Assembly (NCBI GenBank): GCA_021838785.1
Contig: JAKCCV010000006.1
Location: 1 to 64,000, forward strand
Direction: 5' to 3'
Length of the DNA: 64,000 bases
Source of the DNA: Acidobacteriota bacterium
Lineage (GTDB): Bacteria > Acidobacteriota > Terriglobia > UBA7540
Shown here: piece by piece, positions 54,587 through 62,602 of the stretch
How positions within the stretch are numbered: the stretch's first letter is position 1
Layout of the letters: each line of letters starts with the position of its first letter
The notes under the pieces: model-generated
Databases searched by the model: none
What the model was told of the DNA's origin: nothing
What the model saw: the letters and a program-made list of their open reading frames with translations, nothing else
Program-made: the position numbers and the translations under genes

Positions 54587-57469
54587 ATGAGTGATGGGCA
54601 TCGAAAGTTAATCCGTGTGGGGCTGGCCTGGGTTGCGGCCTTCGGACTGGCCTCCGCGGTCTGGGCGCAATCCGGCGCTGTGAGCTTGCGGGGGCGTGTG
54701 ACCGACCCCTCCGGCGCTTCCATTCCTGGCGCCACGGTAACGGCCACGGGGACCGGCGGGACCATCCAGCAAACTCAAACCGACGAGCAGGGCCAATACG
54801 TCTTTCACGGTCTCGAACCCGGCAGTTACACGATCGCCATTACCGCAAAGAATTTTGCCCCATTTGAGAAGTCGAGCGTGACCGTCGCTCCGGGGAAAAC
54901 CGCCGTGGTCAATGCGCAGTTGGTGGTCATGCTGCAAAAGCAGCAAGTGACGGTCCGCACCGGAGCCGCGAAGCTCAGTGTGAGCCCTCAGAAGAACGCG
55001 AGCGCGCTGGTTATCAGAGGCGCCGCGCTCAAGGCCTTCTCGGACGACCCGGACGAACTCCAATCGGAGCTTGAAGCTTTGGCGGGGCCGGCCGCCGGGC
55101 CGAACGGTGGGCAAATCTATATTGACGGGTTTGCCGGCGGGCAGCTTCCACCGAAATCCGATATTTTGGAAGTTCGCGTCAACACCAACCCGTTCACGGC
55201 CGCGCATGAGAACCTCGGCTACGGGCGGATTGACGTCATCACCAAGCCCGGCTTCCAACAATTTCACGGTGAGGTTTTCACTTTTGGAAATGACTCCGTC
55301 CTCAATTCCCGCAATCCGTTTGTGACTCACGAGCCGGGATATCATTCCTTGTTCTATCACGGCGATGTGGGAGGGCCGCTTGGAAAGAAAGCTTCGTTTT
55401 TCTTCAGCATCTTCCATCGCAGTTCGAACGGCGTCTCGGTGGTGGACGCGCCCGTGTTGAATCAGAATTTCCAACCGACAACCCTGAACGAGGCGGTGTC
55501 CACGCCGTCGTCGTTTACCTTCATCAGCCCTCGCTTCGATTTTCAACTGGGTAAAAACAACGTGTTGACCGTGATGTACCACCACACGGGCGGCCAGCAG
55601 ACGAATAGCGGCATCGGGCAATTCAGCCTGCCGTCCCAGGGCGTCAACACGAACCACACGGAGAATGAACTGCATCTGATGGACACGCAAGTGGTCAATG
55701 CTTCCACCGTGAACGACCTGCGCTTTGGCCTGACGCGCGAGGACAACAATACGCTTCCGGTCAGCTTTGCTCCGACGCTGGATATCCGCGGCGCATTTAC
55801 GGGCGGCGGGAACAGCGGTGGAAGAAGCGAGGAATCGCATTGGCATAGTGAGTTGCAGGATGAGGTTGAAATTACGGCCGGCCGGCACAACATCACCTTT
55901 GGCGGGCGGCTGCGCGACATGGATGAATCCTACAGCACGACGGGCGGCTTTAATGGGACATTTGTTTTTCCCTCCCTCGCCGCTTATCAAATTACCGAGC
56001 AGGACTTGGCTCAAGGCATGACGTTGGCGCAGATTCGCGCGGCTGGCGGCGGGCCCAGCCAATTTTCCATTACGGCCGGCAACCCTTTAGCCAGCGCGAA
56101 TCTTTGGGACGTGGGGCTTTACGCGGAAGATACTTATAACATCCGCCCCAATCTCAACCTCAGCCTGGGTCTTCGTTTTGAGTCGCAGAATCATATCAAC
56201 GACCATGCCGACTGGGCGCCGCGCATGGGGCTTGCCTGGGGACTCGGCCATGGTGCCAGCCCGAAGACCGTCTTGCGCGCCGGGTTTGGCATTTTCTACG
56301 ACCGCTTCGGCATCGGTGATATCCTCCAGGCGGAGCGTCTGAATGGGATCAATCAGCAACGCTACGTCGTTAACCAGCCCGAGTTCTTCCCCACCATCCC
56401 GCCGGTGAACAGCCTGGCGGGCACGGCGACGTTTCCGACCATCTACCAGGTGGATCCGAGCTTTCGCGCTCCTTATACCATCGAGTCGGCCGCCAGCTTG
56501 GAGCGGCAGGTCGCCCGCAACATCACCGCCTCGGTGACCTACATCAACTCGCATGGCGTCCACCAACTTATGCTGCGCAATATCAACGCCCCGCTGCCGG
56601 GCACCTACAACCCCGCCAATCCCTCGAGCGGCGTCAGGCCGTTTGGGAACGTGGGCAACGTCTATCAGTATGAATCCGACGGCATCTTCAATGAAAACCA
56701 GATCATCGCCAACTTCAGCGTGCGCGAGGGCTTGGGTCTGACGATGTTCGGTTTCTACACGCTGAGTTATGCCAACAGCGATCCTTTAGGCACCTTCCCC
56801 ATGAACCAATACGACATTGCGGAGGATTATGGGCCGGCCGGCTTCGTGGTGCGCAACCAAGGGTTGGTGGGCGGCACGTTTGCGGCTCCGCTGGGATTTC
56901 AACTGAGCCCGTTCGTCAATTTCAATTCTGGCCATCCCTACAACATTACCCTGGGCGAGGATTTATTCGGCTCCTCGATTTTCAACGCGCGGCCGGCGTT
57001 TGCGCCGCCGGGCGCAACCGGTCCAACGATTGTCACCACGCCTTTTGGCGTCTTTGACACTCAGCCCAAGCCGGGAGAGACCATTGTGCCGATCAATTAC
57101 CTCGTCGGCCCGTCCAACTTCTCTGTGAATCTACGGCTTAGCCGAACGTTTGGCTTTGGAAAGGAGACGGGCGAAAACGGTGGCCCCGGTTGGCACGGTC
57201 CCAACCGTGGCGGGCTGGGAGGGCGCGGGTTGAGCGGTGGCGGTGGCCCCGGCGGCTTCTTCCGCCCGGGTGCCGGCGCGAACCGTCGTTATCAGCTCAC
57301 TTTTGCCGTCATGGCTCACAACGTCTTCAACATTGTCAATTTGGGAACGCCGGTAGGCACCATCACTTCCCCACTATTCGGAAAATCGAATTCGCTAGCG
57401 GGCGGATTTTTTGCCGCCGGGCAAGGAGCCAATCGAAGCATCAACCTGATGGTTCGGTTCAGTTTCTGA
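54587..57469 (+). CDS. Oar-like TonB-dependent receptor with carboxypeptidase-regulatory-like domain
   Basis: 960 residues. Signal peptide (VGLAWVAAFGLASAVWA), then a CarboxypepD_reg-like domain (GAVSLRGRVTDPSGASIPGA; YVFHGLEPGSYTIAI), a plug region (SQ...GPNGGQIYIDGFAGG; YGRIDVITKPG) and a beta-barrel that ends in the Phe terminus NRSINLMVRFSF, the outer-membrane insertion signal. No clear TonB box. This architecture is greatly expanded in Acidobacteriota. Imports large substrates such as oligosaccharides or peptides; ligand unknown. Confidence 0.9.
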   Translation: MSDGHRKLIRVGLAWVAAFGLASAVWAQSGAVSLRGRVTDPSGASIPGATVTATGTGGTIQQTQTDEQGQYVFHGLEPGSYTIAITAKNFAPFEKSSVTVAPGKTAVVNAQLVVMLQKQQVTVRTGAAKLSVSPQKNASALVIRGAALKAFSDDPDELQSELEALAGPAAGPNGGQIYIDGFAGGQLPPKSDILEVRVNTNPFTAAHENLGYGRIDVITKPGFQQFHGEVFTFGNDSVLNSRNPFVTHEPGYHSLFYHGDVGGPLGKKASFFFSIFHRSSNGVSVVDAPVLNQNFQPTTLNEAVSTPSSFTFISPRFDFQLGKNNVLTVMYHHTGGQQTNSGIGQFSLPSQGVNTNHTENELHLMDTQVVNASTVNDLRFGLTREDNNTLPVSFAPTLDIRGAFTGGGNSGGRSEESHWHSELQDEVEITAGRHNITFGGRLRDMDESYSTTGGFNGTFVFPSLAAYQITEQDLAQGMTLAQIRAAGGGPSQFSITAGNPLASANLWDVGLYAEDTYNIRPNLNLSLGLRFESQNHINDHADWAPRMGLAWGLGHGASPKTVLRAGFGIFYDRFGIGDILQAERLNGINQQRYVVNQPEFFPTIPPVNSLAGTATFPTIYQVDPSFRAPYTIESAASLERQVARNITASVTYINSHGVHQLMLRNINAPLPGTYNPANPSSGVRPFGNVGNVYQYESDGIFNENQIIANFSVREGLGLTMFGFYTLSYANSDPLGTFPMNQYDIAEDYGPAGFVVRNQGLVGGTFAAPLGFQLSPFVNFNSGHPYNITLGEDLFGSSIFNARPAFAPPGATGPTIVTTPFGVFDTQPKPGETIVPINYLVGPSNFSVNLRLSRTFGFGKETGENGGPGWHGPNRGGLGGRGLSGGGGPGGFFRPGAGANRRYQLTFAVMAHNVFNIVNLGTPVGTITSPLFGKSNSLAGGFFAAGQGANRSINLMVRFSF

Positions 57470-57535
57470 GGTTGGCGGAGAGAGCTTTCTTGGCGGCTGC
57501 GAGACTGCCCCGACCCTCGCCGCCTTTGCGTCGGG

Positions 57536-58375
57536 TCATTCCACGTTGGGGCGAGGAAGATCGGCAGGGCGCGCCACCTTCTTGTGCTCGTCCTTGACGA
57601 CATACATCTTGTTGTCCGCCTCGTTCAGGATGTCGTCGAGTGACTTCCCCTCGGCCCATTCGGCGAGCCCAATGCTCAAGCCCATGTCGTAGCCGGGAAG
57701 TTGTCCGGCGCGATTCCATTCTTCCACCAGCCGCATGATGCGGTTGACCACCACCTCCGCTCCGGCCAGCGGCGCGTCCGCCAAGATGAGGGCGAACTCG
57801 TCGCCTCCGTAGCGGACGACCGCATCCGAGCCCCGCACCGAAGACTTCAGCAAAGAGGCAATTTCAGCCAGCAGAAAATCGCCGGTCAAATGCCCAAAGC
57901 GCGTATTGGCTTCTTTGAAGTTGTCCACGTCAATGAGCATAAAGGAGAGGGGCTTTCCGGATCGCCGCGCGCGGCTGATGTACTTGGACGCCATGTCGTC
58001 GAGCGACCGGCGATTGTAAACTTCGGTGAGCGGGTCTGTGAACGATTGCAGGCGCAGCAGCTCGCTTTGAATCACGCTGGAGATTAAAGACTCACGGGTG
58101 CGCCGCAAGTCCAATCGCCGGTTGATGACGTAGGTATTAAAAAGCACCAGTAAAGCAACCAGCGCCAGGAAGAGCTCCCTCGACACCTCGAACTTCACGT
58201 GGAGGACGCCGTGCTCCATGATGGCGGCGGGAAACGCCATCGCCAAAAAACCGGCCAAGACCAGAATGCCGGTGCCGACGACAATCACCCAGAGCTCCCA
58301 ATCGCGTTTTTGGAGAACAGAAAGTTGCTGGCTCACCTTGGCCAGCACACTTCCTGGGTCAGGCGCGCGTTCCAT
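57536..58375 (-). CDS. Membrane-anchored diguanylate cyclase (GGDEF)
   Basis: 279 residues. Two transmembrane helices (WVIVVGTGILVLAGFLAMAF and LFLALVALLVLFNTYVINRR), then the GGDEF domain with DPLTEVYNRRSLDDM and YGGDEFALIL. The inhibitory RxxD (RGSD) five residues before GGDEF is intact, so feedback control by cyclic-di-GMP is expected. No periplasmic sensor of any size. Starts at ATG 58375 (GTG 58378 also possible), divergent from the histidine kinase. Confidence 0.93.
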   Translation of the reverse strand: MERAPDPGSVLAKVSQQLSVLQKRDWELWVIVVGTGILVLAGFLAMAFPAAIMEHGVLHVKFEVSRELFLALVALLVLFNTYVINRRLDLRRTRESLISSVIQSELLRLQSFTDPLTEVYNRRSLDDMASKYISRARRSGKPLSFMLIDVDNFKEANTRFGHLTGDFLLAEIASLLKSSVRGSDAVVRYGGDEFALILADAPLAGAEVVVNRIMRLVEEWNRAGQLPGYDMGLSIGLAEWAEGKSLDDILNEADNKMYVVKDEHKKVARPADLPRPNVE

Positions 58376-58492
58376 CACATCCTACCTGGCGGTAGCCACG
58401 ACTGAAATTTCAACTTCTCAGGCGCTGTCGGACTACCCTGCCTTAAGGCGGTTTATTATTGCTCAAAACAGGCCTCGGGCAAAGTAAATTTA

Positions 58493-58509
58493 ACGGCTAG
58501 GGAAGCCGT
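58493..58509. repeat. Hairpin in the divergent promoter region
   Basis: ACGGCT, five-base loop, AGCCGT, followed by TTTCCTTTTT a few bases later. May be a terminator-like element reading plus, or a regulator site in the 300-base region between the GGDEF gene and the kinase. Confidence 0.4.
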
Positions 58510-58663
58510 GCCTGTTTCCTTTTTAGGCAATATGCGGATGATTCCTTCGCGCACGTTTAGGCAGCAGCCCGGCGTGTCCCGTCTTGTCGTGGCGGGATGT
58601 AAAATAAGCGTAAAACCTGCTTCGATAGCGTGTCCGGAGCGCATGGAACCGTTGCAACCGGTA

Positions 58664-58669
58664 TATAAT
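58664..58669 (+). promoter_or_regulatory. TATAAT box close to histidine-kinase start
   Basis: Perfect -10 hexamer 8 bases before ATG 58678, with no clear -35. If used, the kinase mRNA would be nearly leaderless even though GGAG stands before the ATG. Confidence 0.4.
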
Positions 58670-58677
58670 CTGGAGTA

Positions 58678-60627
58678 ATGGCATTCTCCTCCCTTAAGCC
58701 GCGACTACCCGTGTTCATCCTCGGCATCTTCGCGCTGGGCTGGGGACTTGCGGGCTTTCTGGTTTATCGCTGGGTCAATCGTGTCAGTGTGGCCGACCGG
58801 GCGCAGCAACGCCACCTTTTGCGAGCCACCATGCGCAGTTTCCGCGGTGATTTCGTGGGAACGCTATTCGAGATTCGCTCCACTTTTCGCCCGGCGCCTC
58901 GCATCCACACCACACAAGGTTTGAACGCCTATCTTGCCGCGTTTTATTCGCAATGGCGCTCAACCGACGCCAACGCTCGGCTGATTGATAGGCTCAGCGT
59001 GGCCGAGATCGGCCCTAGCGGCAAACCACAGTTCGCAAGGTTGAACTCCTCAACAGGGCAATGGCAGCCGCAAGCGTGGCCGGCCTCTCTCTTGCCGTTC
59101 AAGGAGCGTCTCCGCGAGCTGCAGCGGCCTCATCACTTTTTACTGCCGCTCATTTTCGGCGGCGCGCCGTTTGCGCTGGATGGCCAGCGCCCCGTGGTGG
59201 TCATCCCGTTGATGGAATCGGCGCAACTGCCAAGCCGACGCTCGGCTTCCGCCATCGCCCAGAAATCGGGTCGCGTGCTCATCCTGAATGGCGGCCGAGT
59301 TCTGGCTCGCTCGGTGGGACCGGGGGAAAACGTCCTCTATCGAGCCGCGGCCGTCGGACGGCCTCTGATGCTACCCGATCGGCTGACCGGCTGGTGCTTT
59401 CTTGAGCTTGACACACATTATTTGAAAACCGAATTTCTTCCGAGCCTGGTGGAGCGAACCTTCGGCCGCAACGGGCTATCTGATTACCGCGTGGCAGTTG
59501 TGGCGGGAAACCCGCCGCGCATCATCTATAGCACCGATCCTGCGCTTACGTTGCAGGCGAGCCTATCGCCGGACGCGGCTTTGGCGCTGTTCACGCCCAA
59601 CCAGATGTTGGGTCCGCGCTTTGTCAGGCTTTTGACGCGGGTGGGGCATGGTCCTGCCGCGCCTCACCCGACGCTGATGTCGCGCTTGGTTCGTCGGCCC
59701 CCGCCCTTTGAACTCAATCATCCACTCGAGATTCTTCGTCATTCGCGCGGGGCCTGGGTGTTGGTGGCACGGAATCGCGCCGGCTCGATTGAGGCTCAGG
59801 TGGCTCGTTCGCGTCGCCGCAATTTGCTCCTCGGTTTTGGCGCGCTTTTCCTGCTGGCCTGGAGCATGGGATCGCTCGTCGTCACCACGCGACGGTCGCG
59901 CGAACTGGCTCGCCGCGAGATGGAATTCGTGGCCGGTGTTTCGCACGAACTGCGGACGCCGCTCGCTTCCATTCAGTCGGCGGGCTTCAATCTGGCGAGT
60001 GGAATCGTCCGTGAGCCGAGCAAAGTGGAGCAGTACGGCGCGCTGGTGCAGAAGGAGGCACGCCGACTCGCCGACCTGGTGGAGCAGGTGCTCAGTTACG
60101 CCGGCATTCAATCCGGCCGTGAAAAACGTCCCGCGGTTCCCACGCCCGCCGCCGAGGCCATTGACCATGCCTTGGCCGAATATCTTCCCCTTTTCAAGCA
60201 GCAAAGGTGGGTGGTCGAAAAGCAAGTCAGCGCCAATTTGCCTCCGGTCCTGGCGGAGCCGGAATCCCTTGAGGGGGCCATCAAGAATTTGCTCGCCAAT
60301 GCCTTGAAATATGCTTCCCAAGGCAAATGGCTCGGCATCGAGGCACGAACCGCTCCCAATGGCAATCGGCCAGAGGTTCAAATCGCCATTGCGGACCACG
60401 GGCCCGGCATTGACGCGGCGGACTTGCCTCACATTTTTGAGCCTTTTTACCGCGGCCGACAAGTGCTCGCCTCGTCGGTTCCGGGGACCGGATTAGGGTT
60501 GAGCATCTTGAAGCGTCACCTGGAGGCGCATGGCGGCCGCGTGAGCGTCGAGAGTGCCGAGGGGCGAGGAACCAAATTCGTCCTGCATTTGCCCACCGCT
60601 CCCGGCGTGCCCGCCAACGCCAGTTAA
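58678..60627 (+). CDS. Membrane sensor histidine kinase
   Basis: 649 residues. TM1 at about 12-30, a periplasmic sensor of about 340 residues with no recognised fold, TM2 at about 382-403 (LLLGFGALFLLAWSMGSLVV), then H-box FVAGVSHELRTPLASI, N-box IKNLLANALKYA, G1 IADHGPGI and G2 GTGLGLSIL. Orthodox kinase. It is followed by two response regulators at spacings of 9 and 101 bases, suggesting it signals to both. Confidence 0.93.
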   Translation: MAFSSLKPRLPVFILGIFALGWGLAGFLVYRWVNRVSVADRAQQRHLLRATMRSFRGDFVGTLFEIRSTFRPAPRIHTTQGLNAYLAAFYSQWRSTDANARLIDRLSVAEIGPSGKPQFARLNSSTGQWQPQAWPASLLPFKERLRELQRPHHFLLPLIFGGAPFALDGQRPVVVIPLMESAQLPSRRSASAIAQKSGRVLILNGGRVLARSVGPGENVLYRAAAVGRPLMLPDRLTGWCFLELDTHYLKTEFLPSLVERTFGRNGLSDYRVAVVAGNPPRIIYSTDPALTLQASLSPDAALALFTPNQMLGPRFVRLLTRVGHGPAAPHPTLMSRLVRRPPPFELNHPLEILRHSRGAWVLVARNRAGSIEAQVARSRRRNLLLGFGALFLLAWSMGSLVVTTRRSRELARREMEFVAGVSHELRTPLASIQSAGFNLASGIVREPSKVEQYGALVQKEARRLADLVEQVLSYAGIQSGREKRPAVPTPAAEAIDHALAEYLPLFKQQRWVVEKQVSANLPPVLAEPESLEGAIKNLLANALKYASQGKWLGIEARTAPNGNRPEVQIAIADHGPGIDAADLPHIFEPFYRGRQVLASSVPGTGLGLSILKRHLEAHGGRVSVESAEGRGTKFVLHLPTAPGVPANAS

Positions 60628-60636
60628 GAATTCTCC

Positions 60637-61770
60637 ATGTCCTCCTCACCCGAAGTCCTGCTGATCGAAGATGAACCCGGGTTGGTTCTGACACTCACCG
60701 ATCTGCTCGCTAGCCACGGCTATCAGGTGAAAAATGCCGAGGACGGCATGCGGGGTTTTGAACTGGCCCGCCAAGGTGGCTTTGACCTGATCATCTTGGA
60801 CATCATGCTGCCCGGCCGCAATGGATTCGATGTCTGCAAGGGGTTGCGGCGGTTGGGGGTTCAGACCCCCATTATCATGCCGACGGCGCGCGGTGAAGAG
60901 CGCGACCGTGTGCTCGGCCTCGATCTGGGTGCCGATGATTACATCACCAAACCTTTTGCGCCCTCGGAGTTGCTGGCCCGCATTCGCGCCGCGCTTCGTC
61001 ACCGCCGGGATTGGGTGCGGGAAGGGGTCCATGTGGACCAGGAGTTGCGGATGGCGGCGGAGGTCCAACAGCGGCTCCTGCCCCAAACCCGCTTGCCGAT
61101 GAAAAACTTGGATTACGCCGGTTTTTGTCAGCCGGCCCAAGGGATTGGCGGCGATTATTTCGATTTTCTGACGCCGGCGGCCGGCAAGTTGGGTCTGGTG
61201 GTATGCGATGTTTCCGGCAAGGGAATGGCAGCGGCGCTGCTGATGGCTTCCCTTCACGCTTGTCTGCGCAACCAAGCGGTGCTTCATGGTGATCAGACCG
61301 GCCGCGCCGTGGCCGAATGCAATCGCCTCTTTTTTGAGGTCACCAACCAGGAGCGGTTTGCCACGCTTTTCTACGCCGTCGTGGACGACGGGGCGCGCCG
61401 CTGCGCCTACTCGAGCGCCGGGCACGAAACCGCTTTTCTTGTGCGGAAATTAGCCGGCAGCGTGAAGGACTGCGTTTGCCTGTCATCGCTCACGGCACCC
61501 GTCGGGCTTTTTCCCGAGCTTCCGCCTTCGACACAAACTCTAGAACTCGAGCCGGGCGATTGGCTCGCCATCTTCAGCGACGGCATCCCGGACGCGCTCA
61601 ATCCGGCCCAGGAAGTGTTCGGCACGGAGCGATTGCTCGACGTTCTGCTTCGCCATCGGAGCTTGAGCGCGGAGGCGATGGGCCGCGAGATTTTGGCCGA
61701 AGTCAAAAATCACGTCGGCTCGGAGCCGCCGTTCGATGACATGACGCTCATTGTGGCCCATGTTTTGTGA
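60637..61770 (+). CDS. Response regulator with SpoIIE/PP2C phosphatase output
   Basis: 377 residues. An N-terminal receiver (LLIEDEPGLVLTLTDLL, phospho-Asp in LIILDIMLPG, Lys in DDYITKPF) is followed by a PP2C-like serine phosphatase of the RsbU/SpoIIE type (IGGDYFDFL; VVCDVSGKGMAAALLMA; IFSDGIPDA; FDDMTLIVA). It would dephosphorylate an anti-anti-sigma factor, linking the kinase to a partner-switching pathway. Metal-binding Asp residues are all present. Confidence 0.94.
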   Translation: MSSSPEVLLIEDEPGLVLTLTDLLASHGYQVKNAEDGMRGFELARQGGFDLIILDIMLPGRNGFDVCKGLRRLGVQTPIIMPTARGEERDRVLGLDLGADDYITKPFAPSELLARIRAALRHRRDWVREGVHVDQELRMAAEVQQRLLPQTRLPMKNLDYAGFCQPAQGIGGDYFDFLTPAAGKLGLVVCDVSGKGMAAALLMASLHACLRNQAVLHGDQTGRAVAECNRLFFEVTNQERFATLFYAVVDDGARRCAYSSAGHETAFLVRKLAGSVKDCVCLSSLTAPVGLFPELPPSTQTLELEPGDWLAIFSDGIPDALNPAQEVFGTERLLDVLLRHRSLSAEAMGREILAEVKNHVGSEPPFDDMTLIVAHVL

Positions 61771-61871
61771 GAGCATCCGAACCGCACGGGGAGCATGAGT
61801 TTAGGGGCTGAATCCGGGCGGGTAATCTCCGCCCGCCCGGAAACGTCCATGATTTGTAGAGGAGATCGGCC

Positions 61872-62588
61872 ATCCGACGCAGAACCTCCAACCCGGCGCG
61901 CCTATTACTCATCGAGGATGAGGCGGGTTTGGTCCTGACCTTGACCGACCTGCTGACGGACCAGGGCTACCAGGTGGAGAGCGCGACAGATGGGCAAGAA
62001 GGGCTTGACCGAGCTTTGCAGGAGGATTTCGACATCATCGTGCTCGACGTCATGCTGCCCCGCAAAGATGGTTTTGAGGTCTGCCGCACGCTTCGCCGGC
62101 GCGGTGTTCACATGCCCATCCTCATGCTGACGGCGCGCGGCCAGGTCGCCGATAAGGTTTCGGGCTTGAAGCTGGGCGCCGACGATTACTTGGCCAAGCC
62201 CTTTGAGCCGGCGGAACTGACGGCACGGATTGAGGCGCTGCTCCGTCGCGCCTCCGCCCCACGCGAGGGCAAGCCAGAGGCGACGTTCCGCTTTGGCCCC
62301 GTGACGGTGGATTTTCGCCGCACCGAGGTGCGCCGCAATGGCAAGCTGGTGGAAATGTCGGCGCGCGAATTTGAATTATTAACCTATTTCGTCCAGCATC
62401 AGGACGCAACCATTAGCCGAGAGCAACTCTTGCAGCAGGTTTGGGGCTACGAGGCTTCCACCCTCACCCGCACGGTGGATGCTCATCTATGGATGCTGCG
62501 TCAAAAACTGGAAGAGGATCCCCAAAATCCCCGCTATTTCCTTACGGTTCGCGGACTCGGCTACAAGTTCCTCAGCAAGCCGGAGTGA
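61872..62588 (+). CDS. OmpR/PhoB-family response regulator with apparent ATC start
   Basis: 238 residues. Receiver LLLIEDEAGLVLTLTDLL, phospho-Asp in VLDVMLPRKDG, Lys in DDYLAKPF; then a winged helix (TVDFRRTEVRRNGKLVEMSA; LTRTVDAHLWMLRQKLEEDP). The acidic IEDE pair essential for the domain lies before the first in-frame ATG/GTG/TTG (TTG 61929). The only plausible start behind the AGAGGAGA site (61858-61865) is ATC at 61872; an in-frame TAG at 61857 excludes a longer protein. Strongly similar to the preceding receiver. Confidence 0.85.
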   Translation: MRRRTSNPARLLLIEDEAGLVLTLTDLLTDQGYQVESATDGQEGLDRALQEDFDIIVLDVMLPRKDGFEVCRTLRRRGVHMPILMLTARGQVADKVSGLKLGADDYLAKPFEPAELTARIEALLRRASAPREGKPEATFRFGPVTVDFRRTEVRRNGKLVEMSAREFELLTYFVQHQDATISREQLLQQVWGYEASTLTRTVDAHLWMLRQKLEEDPQNPRYFLTVRGLGYKFLSKPE

Positions 62589-62602
62589 TTCGTCCGCCGC
62601 CA

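Noticed and set aside
54608-56062. 484-codon minus-strand frame under the Oar-like receptor gene
   Set aside because: Antisense shadow of the receptor gene; no domain or ribosome site.
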